A DNA stretch of 64,000 nucleotides from Bacillota bacterium (GCA_023408315.1 JAEYKI010000029.1:124001-188000); one strand, 5' to 3'. Shown: positions 15,862-24,717, counted from the stretch's first letter. Program-made: numbers and translations. The notes: generated from the sequence alone by a model not told the origin.

Positions 15862-17192
15862 TGGCTCTGAGCGGATTACAAATACAAAAGCTGCTTCCCA
15901 AAACAAATTGCAAGGAATGCGGTTCCAACACCTGCCTGGCGTTTGCCATGAAGCTGGCAGCCAAACAGGCCGAGCTTTCCCAGTGCCCCTACGCTTCGGA
16001 TGAAGCGAAACAGGTTTTGGGCGCGGCCAGCGAGCCGCCGGTAAAATCGGTCACGCTGGGAAGCGAGATTCCTTCCAAAGTTGGCGAGGAAACCGTGCTC
16101 TACCGGCACGAGAAAACGTTTGTGAACCAGACGATGATTGCCGTGAATATAGACGATACGGGCGCGGACAACGCCAAAATATTGCAGCAGGTGCGCGACT
16201 ATAAGCTGGAACGCGTAGGCGAGATTTTAACGGTGAACGCCATTGCGGTGACGCAGAAGGGTGATACGGCCAAATTTGTTGAAGCCGTTAAACAGGCATG
16301 GGATACAACCAAACTGCCCGTGATTTTGCGGGCTGAGGACGTTGCCAGCCTGGAAGCGGCGGCAGCCGCGATCAAGGGCACCAACAGCCTGCTTGCGGGC
16401 GTAACAGCCGGAACGGCGGACGCCGCCATAAAGATTGCGCAGGAAAACGGGCATGCGGTCGCAGTGACAGCAGACGACCTGGACGGTGTATGCAGCCTGG
16501 CTGCCAAACTGAAAGAGGGTGGATTTAACAGCCTGATTCTGCAGTTTGAGACAAAGTCCCTGGCAGAGGAATTTCAGACCAATTCCATTGCGCGGCGCAT
16601 GGCCATTAAAAGCAACTTTAAGCCTCTTGGATACGCGAGCCTGCACTTCATAGATACGGGCGACGCAAGTGAAGACCTGGTGCAGGCCATCACCGAGATT
16701 AACAAATACGGCGGCATTATTGTAATGCCATCGTTTGACCCGGCACAGATGGTTGCGTTGATGACCCTGCGGCAGAACATTTATACAGACCCGCAGAAGC
16801 CGATTCAGGTGGAACCCAAGATTTACCCCATCGGCGAGCCGGACAGGAATTCCCCGGTGTTTACCACCACCAATTTCTCGCTGACGTACTTCATCGTATC
16901 CGGCGAGATAGAGAACAGCGGCATCAGCGCTTGGCTGGTGATTCCGGAATGCGAAGGCATGAGCGTGCTGACATCCTGGGCGGCGGGCAAGTTCTCTGGC
17001 GGCGTAATTGGCAAGGCTGTGAAGGAATTTGGCCTGGAAGAGATGACGGATACGCGGGAGATCGTGATTCCCGGCTATGTCTCCCAGATCAGCGGCGAGC
17101 TGGAAGAAGCGCTGCCCGGCTGGAAGGTGCTTGTGGGCCCGCAGGAAGCTGGGGACCTTGAGGGCTACATTAAGACTGTTCTAGCAAAGTAA
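15861..17192 (+). CDS. acsC: Corrinoid iron-sulfur protein large subunit
   Basis: 443-aa large subunit of the CFeSP, which carries the methyl group on cobalamin to ACS cluster A. The N-terminal [4Fe-4S] domain has Cys17, Cys20, Cys25 and Cys42 (NCKECGSNTC, then SQCPY). A barrel domain and the C-terminal cobalamin-binding domain follow (about residue 330 on, including VLTSWAAGKFSGG). The start ATG shares its A with the TAA stop of the AcsB-AcsD fusion (TAATG), so the two are tightly coupled. Its usual partner AcsD is the C-terminal half of the upstream protein. Confidence 0.94.
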   Translation: MALSGLQIQKLLPKTNCKECGSNTCLAFAMKLAAKQAELSQCPYASDEAKQVLGAASEPPVKSVTLGSEIPSKVGEETVLYRHEKTFVNQTMIAVNIDDTGADNAKILQQVRDYKLERVGEILTVNAIAVTQKGDTAKFVEAVKQAWDTTKLPVILRAEDVASLEAAAAAIKGTNSLLAGVTAGTADAAIKIAQENGHAVAVTADDLDGVCSLAAKLKEGGFNSLILQFETKSLAEEFQTNSIARRMAIKSNFKPLGYASLHFIDTGDASEDLVQAITEINKYGGIIVMPSFDPAQMVALMTLRQNIYTDPQKPIQVEPKIYPIGEPDRNSPVFTTTNFSLTYFIVSGEIENSGISAWLVIPECEGMSVLTSWAAGKFSGGVIGKAVKEFGLEEMTDTREIVIPGYVSQISGELEEALPGWKVLVGPQEAGDLEGYIKTVLAK

Positions 17193-17196
17193 TTTA

Positions 17197-17443
17197 CGGG
17201 GCTTTGCCCCGCACCCCACTTCTTTTTTAAAGAAAAGAAGCAAAAGACTTTAATACAAAACGCCGCATAGCGGCGTTTTGGGATAAAATATAAACAAGCA
17301 GGCTATCTAAAATACTGTATGCTATAGGCAGGCTGGCCTTAGTAATGTTACCAAAATGCCGCATTAGCGGCATTTTGAATAAGTGGGATTCCAAAGGGAC
17401 AAGTGTCCCTTTGGCCGGTGGTTTGGAGGCTGGAAGCCTCCAA
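17197..17443. repeat. Intergenic six-hairpin repeat element, copy A
   Basis: Ordered inverted repeats: 17197-17211 (CGGGGC/GCCCCG), 17219-17240 (CTTCTTTT/AAAAGAAG), 17256-17280 (11-bp CAAAACGCCGC stem), 17352-17377 (11-bp CAAAATGCCGC stem), 17391-17414 (10-bp CCAAAGGGAC stem) and 17423-17443 (8-bp TTGGAGGC stem). The same order, plus a shared unpaired block (ATAAACAAGCAGG, then ATAGGCAGGCTGG), recurs at 50915-51160. The last stem ends 10 bases before the acsV start and abuts its ribosome site. Confidence 0.85.
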
Positions 17444-17453
17444 GGAGAGAGGA

Positions 17454-19340
17454 ATGCCAAAAGTATTATTTTTACCTGAAGACATTGCTATAGAAACTGC
17501 GGAGGGCGCGCTGCTTTTGGACGCGGCCAGACAGGCGGGCGTTACAATTGACGCGCCCTGCGGGGGCAGCGGCGTATGCGGTAAATGCCTGGTGCGCATA
17601 GAAAGCGGCAAGGTGGATTTTCCGGACGGACTGCTGCCCGCCGACTTGGCGCAGGACGGTTATGTGCTGGCGTGCAGGGCTAAGGTGGGAAGCGGGCCGG
17701 TAACGGTTCAGGTTCTCACAAACCGGGAAAAGGAGAAAGGCAAGTTTACCAAGCTAACGGAAGACATCCATCTGGTGGACCCGGCGCTACTGCCAAAACA
17801 GGAGGATTTTGCCCCGCTGGTGCAAAAGATTGAGCTGGCGGTTGCCGCGCCCGAGATGGGAGACGGCTTGTCTGATTACGACCGCTTTTATAAAACAATA
17901 ACAAGCAAACTGGATTGCAGAAGTGCAGAGATTCCGTTGCCGGTGATACGCAAACTGCCCGAAGCGCTGCGCGCGGAAGACGGGGCGGCATCCGTGCTGT
18001 ATATGAAAGAAGAGGATTGCGCGCGGGTTGTGGACATATTCCCGGCAAGCACTGATTTCCCGCCGGTGGGTGCGGCGGTGGACATTGGAACCACCACTGT
18101 GGCAGTGCAGCTTGTGTCTTTGACAGATGGAAGCATTTTGGGCGCAAGGACGGATTACAATGCGCAGATATCCTGCGGGCTGGACGTGATCAGCCGGATC
18201 AACTACGCCAAAAAGCCGGAACGGCTGCTGGAACTGAAAGAAAAGGTGTTAAAGACGATTAACGGCATTATAGCCGCGATTGCAAAAGAGAACGGGATAG
18301 ACCCGCTGGCAATCAGCAATATATCGCTGGCGGGAAACACAACCATGGTGCAGCTTGCGCTTGGCATTCTGCCCGAATATCTGCGCCTCTCGCCCTATAC
18401 GCCAGCGGTGTACGATGTGCCGTTTTATCGGGCGGGGGAACTGGGGCTTAACGTGCACCCCGAGGCATTCGTGTATTTTGCGCCGTCGGTCGGCAGCTAT
18501 GTGGGCGGAGATATTACTTCCGGCCTGCTGTGCACCTCCCTGTGCACAGACAGCGAAGATTTGTCCCTGTTTATAGACCTTGGCACAAACGGCGAGCTTG
18601 TAATGGGTAATACGGATTTTTTGATGGGCTGCGCGTGCTCGGCAGGACCTGCGTTTGAGGGCGGCGGCATTGAGTTGGGCATGCGCGCCTCCGCCGGGGC
18701 GATTGAGCGGGTGGAAATAAGTCCGGATACAGGCGCCGCCGAATATTTTGTGATTGGCGGGGGAGCTCCGAAGGGTATTTGCGGCTCGGGCATTATTTCT
18801 CTTATCGCGGAACTGTTTTCAAAAGGCCTGCTGGATGCGCGCGGCAAACTGAGCAGGGACAAAGGCTGCGCGTGCATAGACGCTTCCGAAAAGAACGCGC
18901 GGTATATCATTGTGCCGGCGGACAAGGGGCCGGACGGAAAGCCTGTGTATATTACAGAACTGGATATAGACAACTTTATCCGCGCAAAGGGTGCGATATT
19001 CTCCGCGTGCAACACCATGCTGAAAAAAGTGGGCATGGATTTTGGATGCGTTTCACGGTTTTATATTGCGGGTGGGTTTGGACGGTATCTGAACATAGAA
19101 AACGCAAAGACCCTGGGCCTGATTCCGGACCTGCCGCAGGAAACGTTCCGGTTTATTGGCAATTCTTCCGTTATTGGCGCATACTGCACACTGGTTTCTG
19201 CAAAACACCGCGCGCTGGAAAAAGAAGTGGCTGCCAAGATCACCTATATTGATCTTTCCACCGAGCCCGAATATATGGATGAATACACCGCCGCGCTGTT
19301 TCTGCCGCATACGGACGCAAGCTTGTTTCCAAAAAAATAA
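17454..19340 (+). CDS. acsV: Corrinoid protein reductive activator (RACo/AcsV type)
   Basis: 628-aa ATP-dependent activator that reduces Co(II) of the CFeSP back to Co(I). An N-terminal [2Fe-2S] ferredoxin domain has Cys36, Cys42, Cys45 and Cys74. Middle and C-terminal ASKHA domains follow, with the phosphate motif AVDIGTTTVAVQL and later FIDLGTNGELVMG and GGAPKGICGSG. Length equals characterised RACo. ATG 17454 is preceded by AAGGAGAGAGG; the longer frame from 17403 would run through a hairpin. It lies directly after acsC as in other acetogens, but is separated by the 250-bp hairpin element. Confidence 0.9.
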   Translation: MPKVLFLPEDIAIETAEGALLLDAARQAGVTIDAPCGGSGVCGKCLVRIESGKVDFPDGLLPADLAQDGYVLACRAKVGSGPVTVQVLTNREKEKGKFTKLTEDIHLVDPALLPKQEDFAPLVQKIELAVAAPEMGDGLSDYDRFYKTITSKLDCRSAEIPLPVIRKLPEALRAEDGAASVLYMKEEDCARVVDIFPASTDFPPVGAAVDIGTTTVAVQLVSLTDGSILGARTDYNAQISCGLDVISRINYAKKPERLLELKEKVLKTINGIIAAIAKENGIDPLAISNISLAGNTTMVQLALGILPEYLRLSPYTPAVYDVPFYRAGELGLNVHPEAFVYFAPSVGSYVGGDITSGLLCTSLCTDSEDLSLFIDLGTNGELVMGNTDFLMGCACSAGPAFEGGGIELGMRASAGAIERVEISPDTGAAEYFVIGGGAPKGICGSGIISLIAELFSKGLLDARGKLSRDKGCACIDASEKNARYIIVPADKGPDGKPVYITELDIDNFIRAKGAIFSACNTMLKKVGMDFGCVSRFYIAGGFGRYLNIENAKTLGLIPDLPQETFRFIGNSSVIGAYCTLVSAKHRALEKEVAAKITYIDLSTEPEYMDEYTAALFLPHTDASLFPKK

Positions 19341-19347
19341 TTTTCTG

Positions 19348-19366
19348 TTTGGCGGATTGCGCCAAA
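19348..19366. terminator. Hairpin between convergent acsV and flavodoxin-like gene
   Basis: TTTGGCG (19348-19354) pairs with CGCCAAA (19360-19366) over a 5-nt loop, in the 35-bp gap between convergent genes. No clear T tract follows, so terminator function is tentative. Confidence 0.35.
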
Positions 19367-19375
19367 GGGCTACGG

Positions 19376-19975
19376 CTATATGGCTGGGGGAAAATACCTG
19401 GATACGGTTTCCCGTGCTTCCTCCAACCAGATTTTGCGCTGTTCCAAAGTGCTGTCCGCTATGATCCGGAACATTTTTCTGTAAACATTCTGAACCCCGC
19501 AAAACCCAAAAATACAATTTTTCCATAGGGTTTCCAGCGGATCCCCAAACACATTAAGTTCTCTTTCCTCCGCTGTGTTTGAAGTGTTGAAAACTACGGC
19601 CGCCTGCGCTTTGAGCAAACCCTGAGGTATGCCTGCACCGGTATCGTTTTCGTCAAACAAATATCCAACGCCTTGCCTGATGACTCTGTCCACCCAGCCT
19701 TTCAGAATTGCCGGCGGCTGCCCCCACCAGTTGGGGTGAATAATCACAATGCCGTCCGCTTCTTTTATTTCCCTGCAATGCTGCTCTACAAGCTGATCCG
19801 TTGATGCGCCATATTGGAGTTCATACCCTGTTATGACCGCGCCGAATTGTTCTGCATACAGGTCGTGAAAAATAACATCATGCCCTGTTTGACTCAGTTG
19901 GCCGATTGCCGCCATAGCAATGGCATAATTAAAGCTTTTTTTGTTTGGATGCCCCAATAGTACGGATATTTTCAT
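19376..19975 (-). CDS. NAD(P)H dehydrogenase (quinone)-like flavodoxin-fold protein
   Basis: 199-aa flavodoxin-fold oxidoreductase of the MdaB/KefF group. The phosphate-binding start is VLLGHPNKKSFNYA, and the FMN-loop region is IVIIHPNWWGQPPAILKGWVDRV, typical of the family. It would reduce quinones or similar acceptors with NAD(P)H in the cytosol; the physiological substrate is unknown. It is encoded alone, convergent with acsV, with AAGGCTGG upstream of its start. Confidence 0.8.
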   Translation of the reverse strand: MKISVLLGHPNKKSFNYAIAMAAIGQLSQTGHDVIFHDLYAEQFGAVITGYELQYGASTDQLVEQHCREIKEADGIVIIHPNWWGQPPAILKGWVDRVIRQGVGYLFDENDTGAGIPQGLLKAQAAVVFNTSNTAEERELNVFGDPLETLWKNCIFGFCGVQNVYRKMFRIIADSTLEQRKIWLEEARETVSRYFPPAI

Positions 19976-20092
19976 TTTTTACCAGCCTTTATACATTTTT
20001 GTTTTATTGTTCTGATTCAATTATTTATGAATTCCATATGCTTGTCAATGGGTGAGTGCGGTGCTTGGGAAACCTTTGGCATATAACATAAA

Positions 20093-20121
20093 TTGACACT
20101 CAAAATGAATTCAACTATACT
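20093..20121 (+). promoter_or_regulatory. Promoter of the serine dehydratase operon
   Basis: TTGACA at 20093-20098, a 17-base spacer and TATACT at 20116-20121. The sdaAB start follows about 70 bp downstream. Confidence 0.75.
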
Positions 20122-20193
20122 GATTCCAGTGTATTTGAATTTTTTTACATGTTTTTGGGACAAATAGAACTAGAAACACACGGGGAGAGGACC

Positions 20194-20865
20194 ATGCGGG
20201 AAAGTTACAGCATATTTGACATTACGGGACCCATTATTATAGGGCCGTCCAGCTCGCACACAGCGGGGGCGTGCAGGCTTGCAAACGCGGCGCGGGCGAT
20301 ATTGGGCCAGGAGGTTGCGCTGGCTGTTATCCACGTATATGGTTCGTTTGCAGAAACGCTGTACGGCCACGGCACGGACAAGGCGCTTGTGGGCGGGCTT
20401 TTGGGCATGCCGCCGGACGACGAGAGCCTGGCGGGTGCGTTTGAAATTGCTCCCCAAAAGGGCGTGGAGTTCCGCTTTGTGATTGAGGCGGAGACCTTGG
20501 CCAGCGCGAACATGGTGCTGTTTGAAATGACCGGAAAAGACGGCCTCAAGATGCAGGTTCGTGGCGCGTCCATTGGCGGCGGCGCTATTGTGGTAGACCA
20601 GATAGGCGATACTTTTTTGCAGATCAGCATGAAATACAATACGCTGGTGGTGGATCATCTGGATAAGCCGGGTGCGGTTTTGAGCGTATCCAAAGTGCTG
20701 GCCGAGCATAAAATAAACATCGCCAGCATGAACCTGTACCGCCAGGGCAAGCATGACCGCGCCTACATGATACTTGAAACGGACCAGGAAATTGGCCGGG
20801 ATGTGCTTTCCACCATTAACGGCCTTAAAGATATGAAAACCATTTACATCAAAAAACTTTACTAG
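20194..20865 (+). CDS. sdaAB: L-serine ammonia-lyase, beta subunit
   Basis: 223-aa beta subunit of the iron-sulfur L-serine dehydratase, which converts serine to pyruvate and ammonia. It opens with the family motif IFDITGPIIIGPSSSHTAGACR and ends in an ACT domain (about residues 150-223, TLVVDHLDKPGAVLSVSKVLAEHKI). ATG 20194 has GGGGAGAGG 3 bases upstream; an earlier in-frame ATG at 20149 has no ribosome site. The alpha subunit follows 11 bp later. Confidence 0.93.
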   Translation: MRESYSIFDITGPIIIGPSSSHTAGACRLANAARAILGQEVALAVIHVYGSFAETLYGHGTDKALVGGLLGMPPDDESLAGAFEIAPQKGVEFRFVIEAETLASANMVLFEMTGKDGLKMQVRGASIGGGAIVVDQIGDTFLQISMKYNTLVVDHLDKPGAVLSVSKVLAEHKINIASMNLYRQGKHDRAYMILETDQEIGRDVLSTINGLKDMKTIYIKKLY

Positions 20866-20876
20866 AGGTTGCATAT

Positions 20877-21761
20877 ATGTATAGATATCAGTACAGCAGC
20901 GCTGCCGATTTAATAAAAACAGCAAACGAAAACAACATCAGGATATCCGATGTGGCGCTCCTGCACGAAGCGGAGCGGGACGAAGTGGACGCCCAGGCGG
21001 TTGTTCAAAAGATGAGGACCGCGTATACGGTAATGAAGACCAACATACAGAGCGGGGTGGTTTCCACGCAGCCATCCATTGGCGGGCTGATTGGCCGGAA
21101 CGCGGCGGCCATGAACCGGTACATGCAGGCGGGAAACACGTTTGGCGGTCCGCTGCTGTGCCGGGCCATTACCTATGCGCTTGCCATTACAGAGGAAAAC
21201 GCGCGCATGAAGCGGATTGTCGCCTGCCCCACAGCCGGAGCGAGCGGCGTGGTGCCGGGCTGCCTGATTGCGGCCGGAGAGGAGCGCGGGTTTTTGGAAA
21301 CAGATTTGATTGACGCGCTGTTCAACGCATCCGCTATTGGCGTGGTGATTGCAAACAACGCGACGATCAGCGGGGCCGAAGGCGGCTGCCAGGCGGAGGT
21401 GGGCTCGGCTTCGGCCATGGCGGCTTCGGCTTTAACGCAGATGGGCGGAGGCAGCGTGGAGGCCTGCGTGCATGCGGCTGCCATTGCGCTCAAAAATATT
21501 CTGGGCCTGGTGTGCGATCCTGTAGCCGGGCTGGTGGAAGTGCCCTGCTCCAAGCGGAACGCTATTGGCGTGGCAAATGCCATTGCGGCAGCGGACATGG
21601 CCCTCGCGGGCATTACCAGCATGATTCCCTTTGACGAGGTTGTGCATGCCATGAAGGAGGTTGGCTGCTCTATGAACCGGGAGCTGAGGGAAACCGCAAA
21701 AGGCGGCGTTGCGGCCTCCAAAACCGCAAGGGAATTTGTAAGCAAAATGAGAAAGCCGTAG
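20877..21761 (+). CDS. sdaAA: L-serine ammonia-lyase, iron-sulfur-dependent, alpha subunit
   Basis: 294-aa catalytic subunit holding the oxygen-labile [4Fe-4S] cluster. Conserved motifs include CPTAGASGVVPGCL, NNATISGAEGGCQAEVG and GLVCDPVAGLVEVPC, whose cysteines are the likely cluster ligands. Paired with sdaAB in one operon; together they supply pyruvate from serine, possibly feeding acetyl-CoA in this anaerobe. Confidence 0.94.
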   Translation: MYRYQYSSAADLIKTANENNIRISDVALLHEAERDEVDAQAVVQKMRTAYTVMKTNIQSGVVSTQPSIGGLIGRNAAAMNRYMQAGNTFGGPLLCRAITYALAITEENARMKRIVACPTAGASGVVPGCLIAAGEERGFLETDLIDALFNASAIGVVIANNATISGAEGGCQAEVGSASAMAASALTQMGGGSVEACVHAAAIALKNILGLVCDPVAGLVEVPCSKRNAIGVANAIAAADMALAGITSMIPFDEVVHAMKEVGCSMNRELRETAKGGVAASKTAREFVSKMRKP

Positions 21762-21773
21762 GGAGGGAATTGT

Positions 21774-22022
21774 ATGCAAAGCAATCTGCAAACTATACCC
21801 GGCGTGGGTAAAAATATGGAGAGGCATCTTTTAGAGCTGGGATATACCTCGGTTGCGTCCCTTAAGGGGGAAAGCCCGGAGGAAATGTACCGGCGGGATT
21901 GCCTTAGGCACGGAGCGCAGATGGACAGGTGCGTGCTGTACGTATACCGCCTGGCGGTGTATTTTGCGGAGAACGATGCGCATGATCCCCAAAAGCTTAA
22001 ATGGTGGAACTGGAAGGATTAA
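21774..22022 (+). CDS. Helix-hairpin-helix protein of the Cdd1/'pathogenicity locus' family
   Basis: 82-aa protein starting QTIPGVGKNMERHLLELGY, a helix-hairpin-helix pattern, followed by YRRDCLRHGAQMDRCVLYVYR and ending KLKWWNWKD, as in the small Cdd1 family. It probably binds DNA or acts as a protein-interaction module; no function is established. It sits 12 bp after sdaAA with GGGAGGG upstream, so it is likely cotranscribed. Confidence 0.75.
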   Translation: MQSNLQTIPGVGKNMERHLLELGYTSVASLKGESPEEMYRRDCLRHGAQMDRCVLYVYRLAVYFAENDAHDPQKLKWWNWKD

Positions 22023-22025
22023 AGC

Positions 22026-22256
22026 TTACCGCTGAATCCCCAGCAAGTCTTCCACTTTGCCCGCCATATACATGTACGAATCATATACGCCCTGGTTGTA
22101 AAATTCTATGGCAAGCTCTTGTGTAACAAAATCTAGCAGAAGCCCGGCGGCCAGGTCGCCTATGGTTTCTTCCCGCTCCCGCTCATAATACCGTTTGATA
22201 GCCTGGACCATTGCGCTTCTTTGCTCGCAGCTTAAATTGAACGTCTGTTTTTTCAT
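22026..22256 (-). CDS. DUF2164 family protein
   Basis: 76-aa protein resembling DUF2164 (IGDLAAGLLLDFVTQELAIEFYNQGVYDS, then VEDLLGI in outline). ATG 22256 is preferred over 22268 because GGAGG sits 5 bases before the inner ATG, inside the longer frame. Convergent with the Cdd1-like gene, with stops 3 bp apart. Function unknown; no membrane segment. Confidence 0.7.
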   Translation of the reverse strand: MKKQTFNLSCEQRSAMVQAIKRYYEREREETIGDLAAGLLLDFVTQELAIEFYNQGVYDSYMYMAGKVEDLLGIQR

Positions 22257-22422
22257 ACCAGCCTCCATTAACTTTATAAATATATTGTACCAAAACGCGC
22301 CCTTCTGCTTCTATGCGGTTTGAATATTTTTTTTAGGCGGTATTATTTATACATGGCTTTACTTTTTTTTTTGATTGATAGTACAATATATATAGAATAA
22401 CATTAAGATTGACGGGGTAACT

Positions 22423-23217
22423 ATGAACATACTGATAGTAAATGACGACGGCATAGAAGGCGAGGGCATGATTACGCTTGCGCGCACGCTGGCGGAAAAA
22501 CACAATGTAACGGTGGTGGCGCCTGATTCGGAGCGGAGCGCGGCTGCCCACTCCTACACATTTAACCTGCCTTTGCGGTTTAAAAAGGTACACAAGCCGG
22601 AGTTTGGCGCGGCGGAGGTGTACGCTACAAGCGGAACCCCCTGCGACTGTGTGATTTTGGGCCTGGAGGTTGCGACCAAGGGCGAGGTGGACCTGGTGAT
22701 TTCGGGTATTAACGCCGGGTCAAATGTGGGAACGGATACGCTCGCGTCCGGTACGGTGCAGGCGGCGCTGGAAGCCTGCATGCGGGGATATCCGGCCCTG
22801 GCGGTTTCGCAGGAAATCACCAGGCTGATCGCATCCGGCGAACTTTCCGGGTACTTCCGGCACGGCGCCGGGGTGGTGGAAAAAATGCTTGACAACCTGG
22901 AATACGGCCAGCTTAAGAACTACATATTAAGCATCAATTTTCCATACCGGCCCAAAGAGGAAATCAAGGGCTTTAAGGTCTGCACCGCCGGGATCAGCAA
23001 GAACAATTTTTCTTACAGGCCGCAGACGGATTTTGTGGGGAGGGAGCATTATTGGATTCATGTGGACCGGGTGATGGACGAATACAACCTGATCAACGAG
23101 ACGGATGTGAAATGGCTGGACGAGGGGTATATGACGGTTACGCCCCTGTATCCCAATATGACTGAACTGGGCCGCATGCAAACGGCGCAGAAGCTGATTG
23201 ATTCTGCATGCAAGTAG
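22423..23217 (+). CDS. surE: 5'/3'-nucleotidase SurE
   Basis: 264-aa metal-dependent nucleoside monophosphate phosphatase. The active-site start MNILIVNDDGIEGEG (Asp8, Asp9), Ser in PDSERSAAAHS and the SGINAGSNVGTDTLASGTV loop are all present. It salvages or balances nucleotides in the cytosol. Monocistronic by appearance, 69 bp before the next gene. Confidence 0.95.
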   Translation: MNILIVNDDGIEGEGMITLARTLAEKHNVTVVAPDSERSAAAHSYTFNLPLRFKKVHKPEFGAAEVYATSGTPCDCVILGLEVATKGEVDLVISGINAGSNVGTDTLASGTVQAALEACMRGYPALAVSQEITRLIASGELSGYFRHGAGVVEKMLDNLEYGQLKNYILSINFPYRPKEEIKGFKVCTAGISKNNFSYRPQTDFVGREHYWIHVDRVMDEYNLINETDVKWLDEGYMTVTPLYPNMTELGRMQTAQKLIDSACK

Positions 23218-23285
23218 CGGCTGCGGCATACAAATGAAACAATGCGCGGCATTGCGCAGGCCTTTGCGGAAAGGAAGGTAGTTTT

Positions 23286-23849
23286 ATGAAGATAGGTATT
23301 GTATCCGGTAATCCCAAGAAAGACGGGCTTTGCCAGTCTGTCATTTGCGCGGCACGGGAAGGCGCGGCGCAGAGCAACGCGGAGGTGGATGAGATACGGC
23401 TGGCGGATTACAAGCTGTTACGCTGCCAGGTGTGCGGCAACGGCTGGGGCCCGTGCAGGGATCAGAACATCTGCACCTATGGCAACGACGGTTTTGACGG
23501 AGTGATTGCGCGCATTAAAACATGCGACGCGCTTGTGTTTGCCACTCCTGTGTATTGGGGAGAGGCTTCCGAGCTTTTAAAGTGCTTTTTGGACCGGCTG
23601 CGCCGCTGCGAATTCAGCGGGGAGGACCTTTTGCGCAACAAACAGGTTTTGCTGATTGCATCCGCAGGCGGCTCGGGTAATGGTATTTTGACCTGCCTGG
23701 AGCAGATGGACCGGTTTTGCAGGCATACCGGCATGGTGATTTTTGATTACTTCGGCATAAACCGCTGGAACAGCGACTACAAAAAGCAGGCTGTCTGGGC
23801 AGCGGCCAAGGGTATGGCCGGGGGCCGGGTAAACGGTGAAACGGTATAA
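23286..23849 (+). CDS. NADPH-dependent FMN reductase-family flavoprotein with Cys motif
   Basis: 187-aa flavodoxin-fold protein (IVSGNPKKDGLCQSV at the phosphate site; VFATPVYWGEASELLKCFLDR near the flavin). Between them is a cysteine set C-x2-C-x6-C-x5-C (LLRCQVCGNGWGPCRDQNIC), similar in place to the cluster motif of archaeal iron-sulfur flavoproteins but with wider spacing. It probably transfers electrons; whether it binds an iron-sulfur cluster is open. AAGGAAGG lies upstream of ATG. Confidence 0.75.
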   Translation: MKIGIVSGNPKKDGLCQSVICAAREGAAQSNAEVDEIRLADYKLLRCQVCGNGWGPCRDQNICTYGNDGFDGVIARIKTCDALVFATPVYWGEASELLKCFLDRLRRCEFSGEDLLRNKQVLLIASAGGSGNGILTCLEQMDRFCRHTGMVIFDYFGINRWNSDYKKQAVWAAAKGMAGGRVNGETV

Positions 23850-23861
23850 GCTAAACAAGCA

Positions 23862-23890
23862 CGGCCTGCAAATGCGGGCCGCTTCTTTGT
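23862..23890 (+). terminator. Rho-independent terminator after the flavoprotein gene
   Basis: CGGCCTGCA (23862-23870) pairs with TGCGGGCCG (23873-23881) through one G-T wobble, followed by CTTCTTTGTT. Confidence 0.65.
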
Positions 23891-23903
23891 TGGAGCACTG
23901 CGC

Positions 23904-23921
23904 CTTCATAAAATCTTCATA
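23904..23921 (+). promoter_or_regulatory. Direct repeat CTTCATA-N4-CTTCATA, candidate response-regulator box
   Basis: Two identical heptamers with an 11-bp period lie about 100 bp upstream of an OmpR/PhoB-type regulator gene. This geometry is typical of PhoB-family tandem sites; autoregulation is inferred. Confidence 0.4.
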
Positions 23922-24021
23922 ATATTTGCATATAGTAACAATCATTGGGAAAGCCTGTTTGAAATGCGGAAGAATGACCAATATAATAAATAAAAACAAT
24001 AGCTCAGCAAAGGTGATTTGA

Positions 24022-24717
24022 TTGGAAACACAGAAAACCATTCTTGTGGTGGACGATGAAGCAAAAATACTGGAAGTGTTGAGAGCCTATCTGGAACGGG
24101 CGGGTTTTCGTGTGGAAACCGCCGAAAGCGGGCTTGCGGCTGTGCGCGAGTTCCGGAGGGTTTCGCCCGCCCTGGTGATTCTGGACCTGATGCTGCCGGA
24201 CCTTGCGGGCGAGGAGGTGTGCCGCATTATACGGAGCAGTTCAAACGTTCCGGTAATCATGCTGACTGCCAGGGTGGAAGAAGAGAGCGTGCTGCGCGGC
24301 CTATCCATAGGCGCGGACGATTATGTGACCAAACCGTTCAGCCCACGGCAGATTGTGGCGCGCGTGCAGGCTGTGCTCCGCAGGGCGCCCGCAGAAACGG
24401 AACAGGGCGAGTATTCGTTTGGAGGCGGCGCCCTGGTCATCAAACCTCGAAGCCATGAAGTATTGAAAAATGGCACGGCTGTTTTGCTTACGCCCAACGA
24501 ATACAAAATACTGCTTGCTTTGGCCAGGCATCCAAGCAAAACGTTTACAAGGGACGAGCTGATTGCCGTGGCAATGGGCGGCGAGTACGAAGGGTTTGAC
24601 CGGGTGATTGATACGCATATCAAGAATATCCGGCAGAAAATAGAAGACAATTCCAAAAACCCGCAGTTTGTGATTACCGTGCACGGGGTGGGATACCGGT
24701 TTGGAGGCTTGCCATGA
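24022..24717 (+). CDS. OmpR/PhoB-family response regulator
   Basis: 231-aa two-component regulator. The receiver domain (about 5-120) has acidic pocket Asp11/Asp12, phospho-acceptor Asp55 in LVILDLMLPD and switch Lys in YVTKPFSPRQ. A winged-helix DNA-binding domain follows (about 130-230; LTPNEYKILLALARHPSKTFTRDELI, ending HGVGYRFG). The start is TTG with AGGTGA just upstream. The stop overlaps the kinase start by 4 bp (ATGA). Confidence 0.93.
   Translation: METQKTILVVDDEAKILEVLRAYLERAGFRVETAESGLAAVREFRRVSPALVILDLMLPDLAGEEVCRIIRSSSNVPVIMLTARVEEESVLRGLSIGADDYVTKPFSPRQIVARVQAVLRRAPAETEQGEYSFGGGALVIKPRSHEVLKNGTAVLLTPNEYKILLALARHPSKTFTRDELIAVAMGGEYEGFDRVIDTHIKNIRQKIEDNSKNPQFVITVHGVGYRFGGLP

Noticed and set aside
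17197..17443. Insertion sequence remnant
   Set aside because: No transposase fragment, no target duplication, and the stems are maintained by paired changes, which does not fit a decaying IS.
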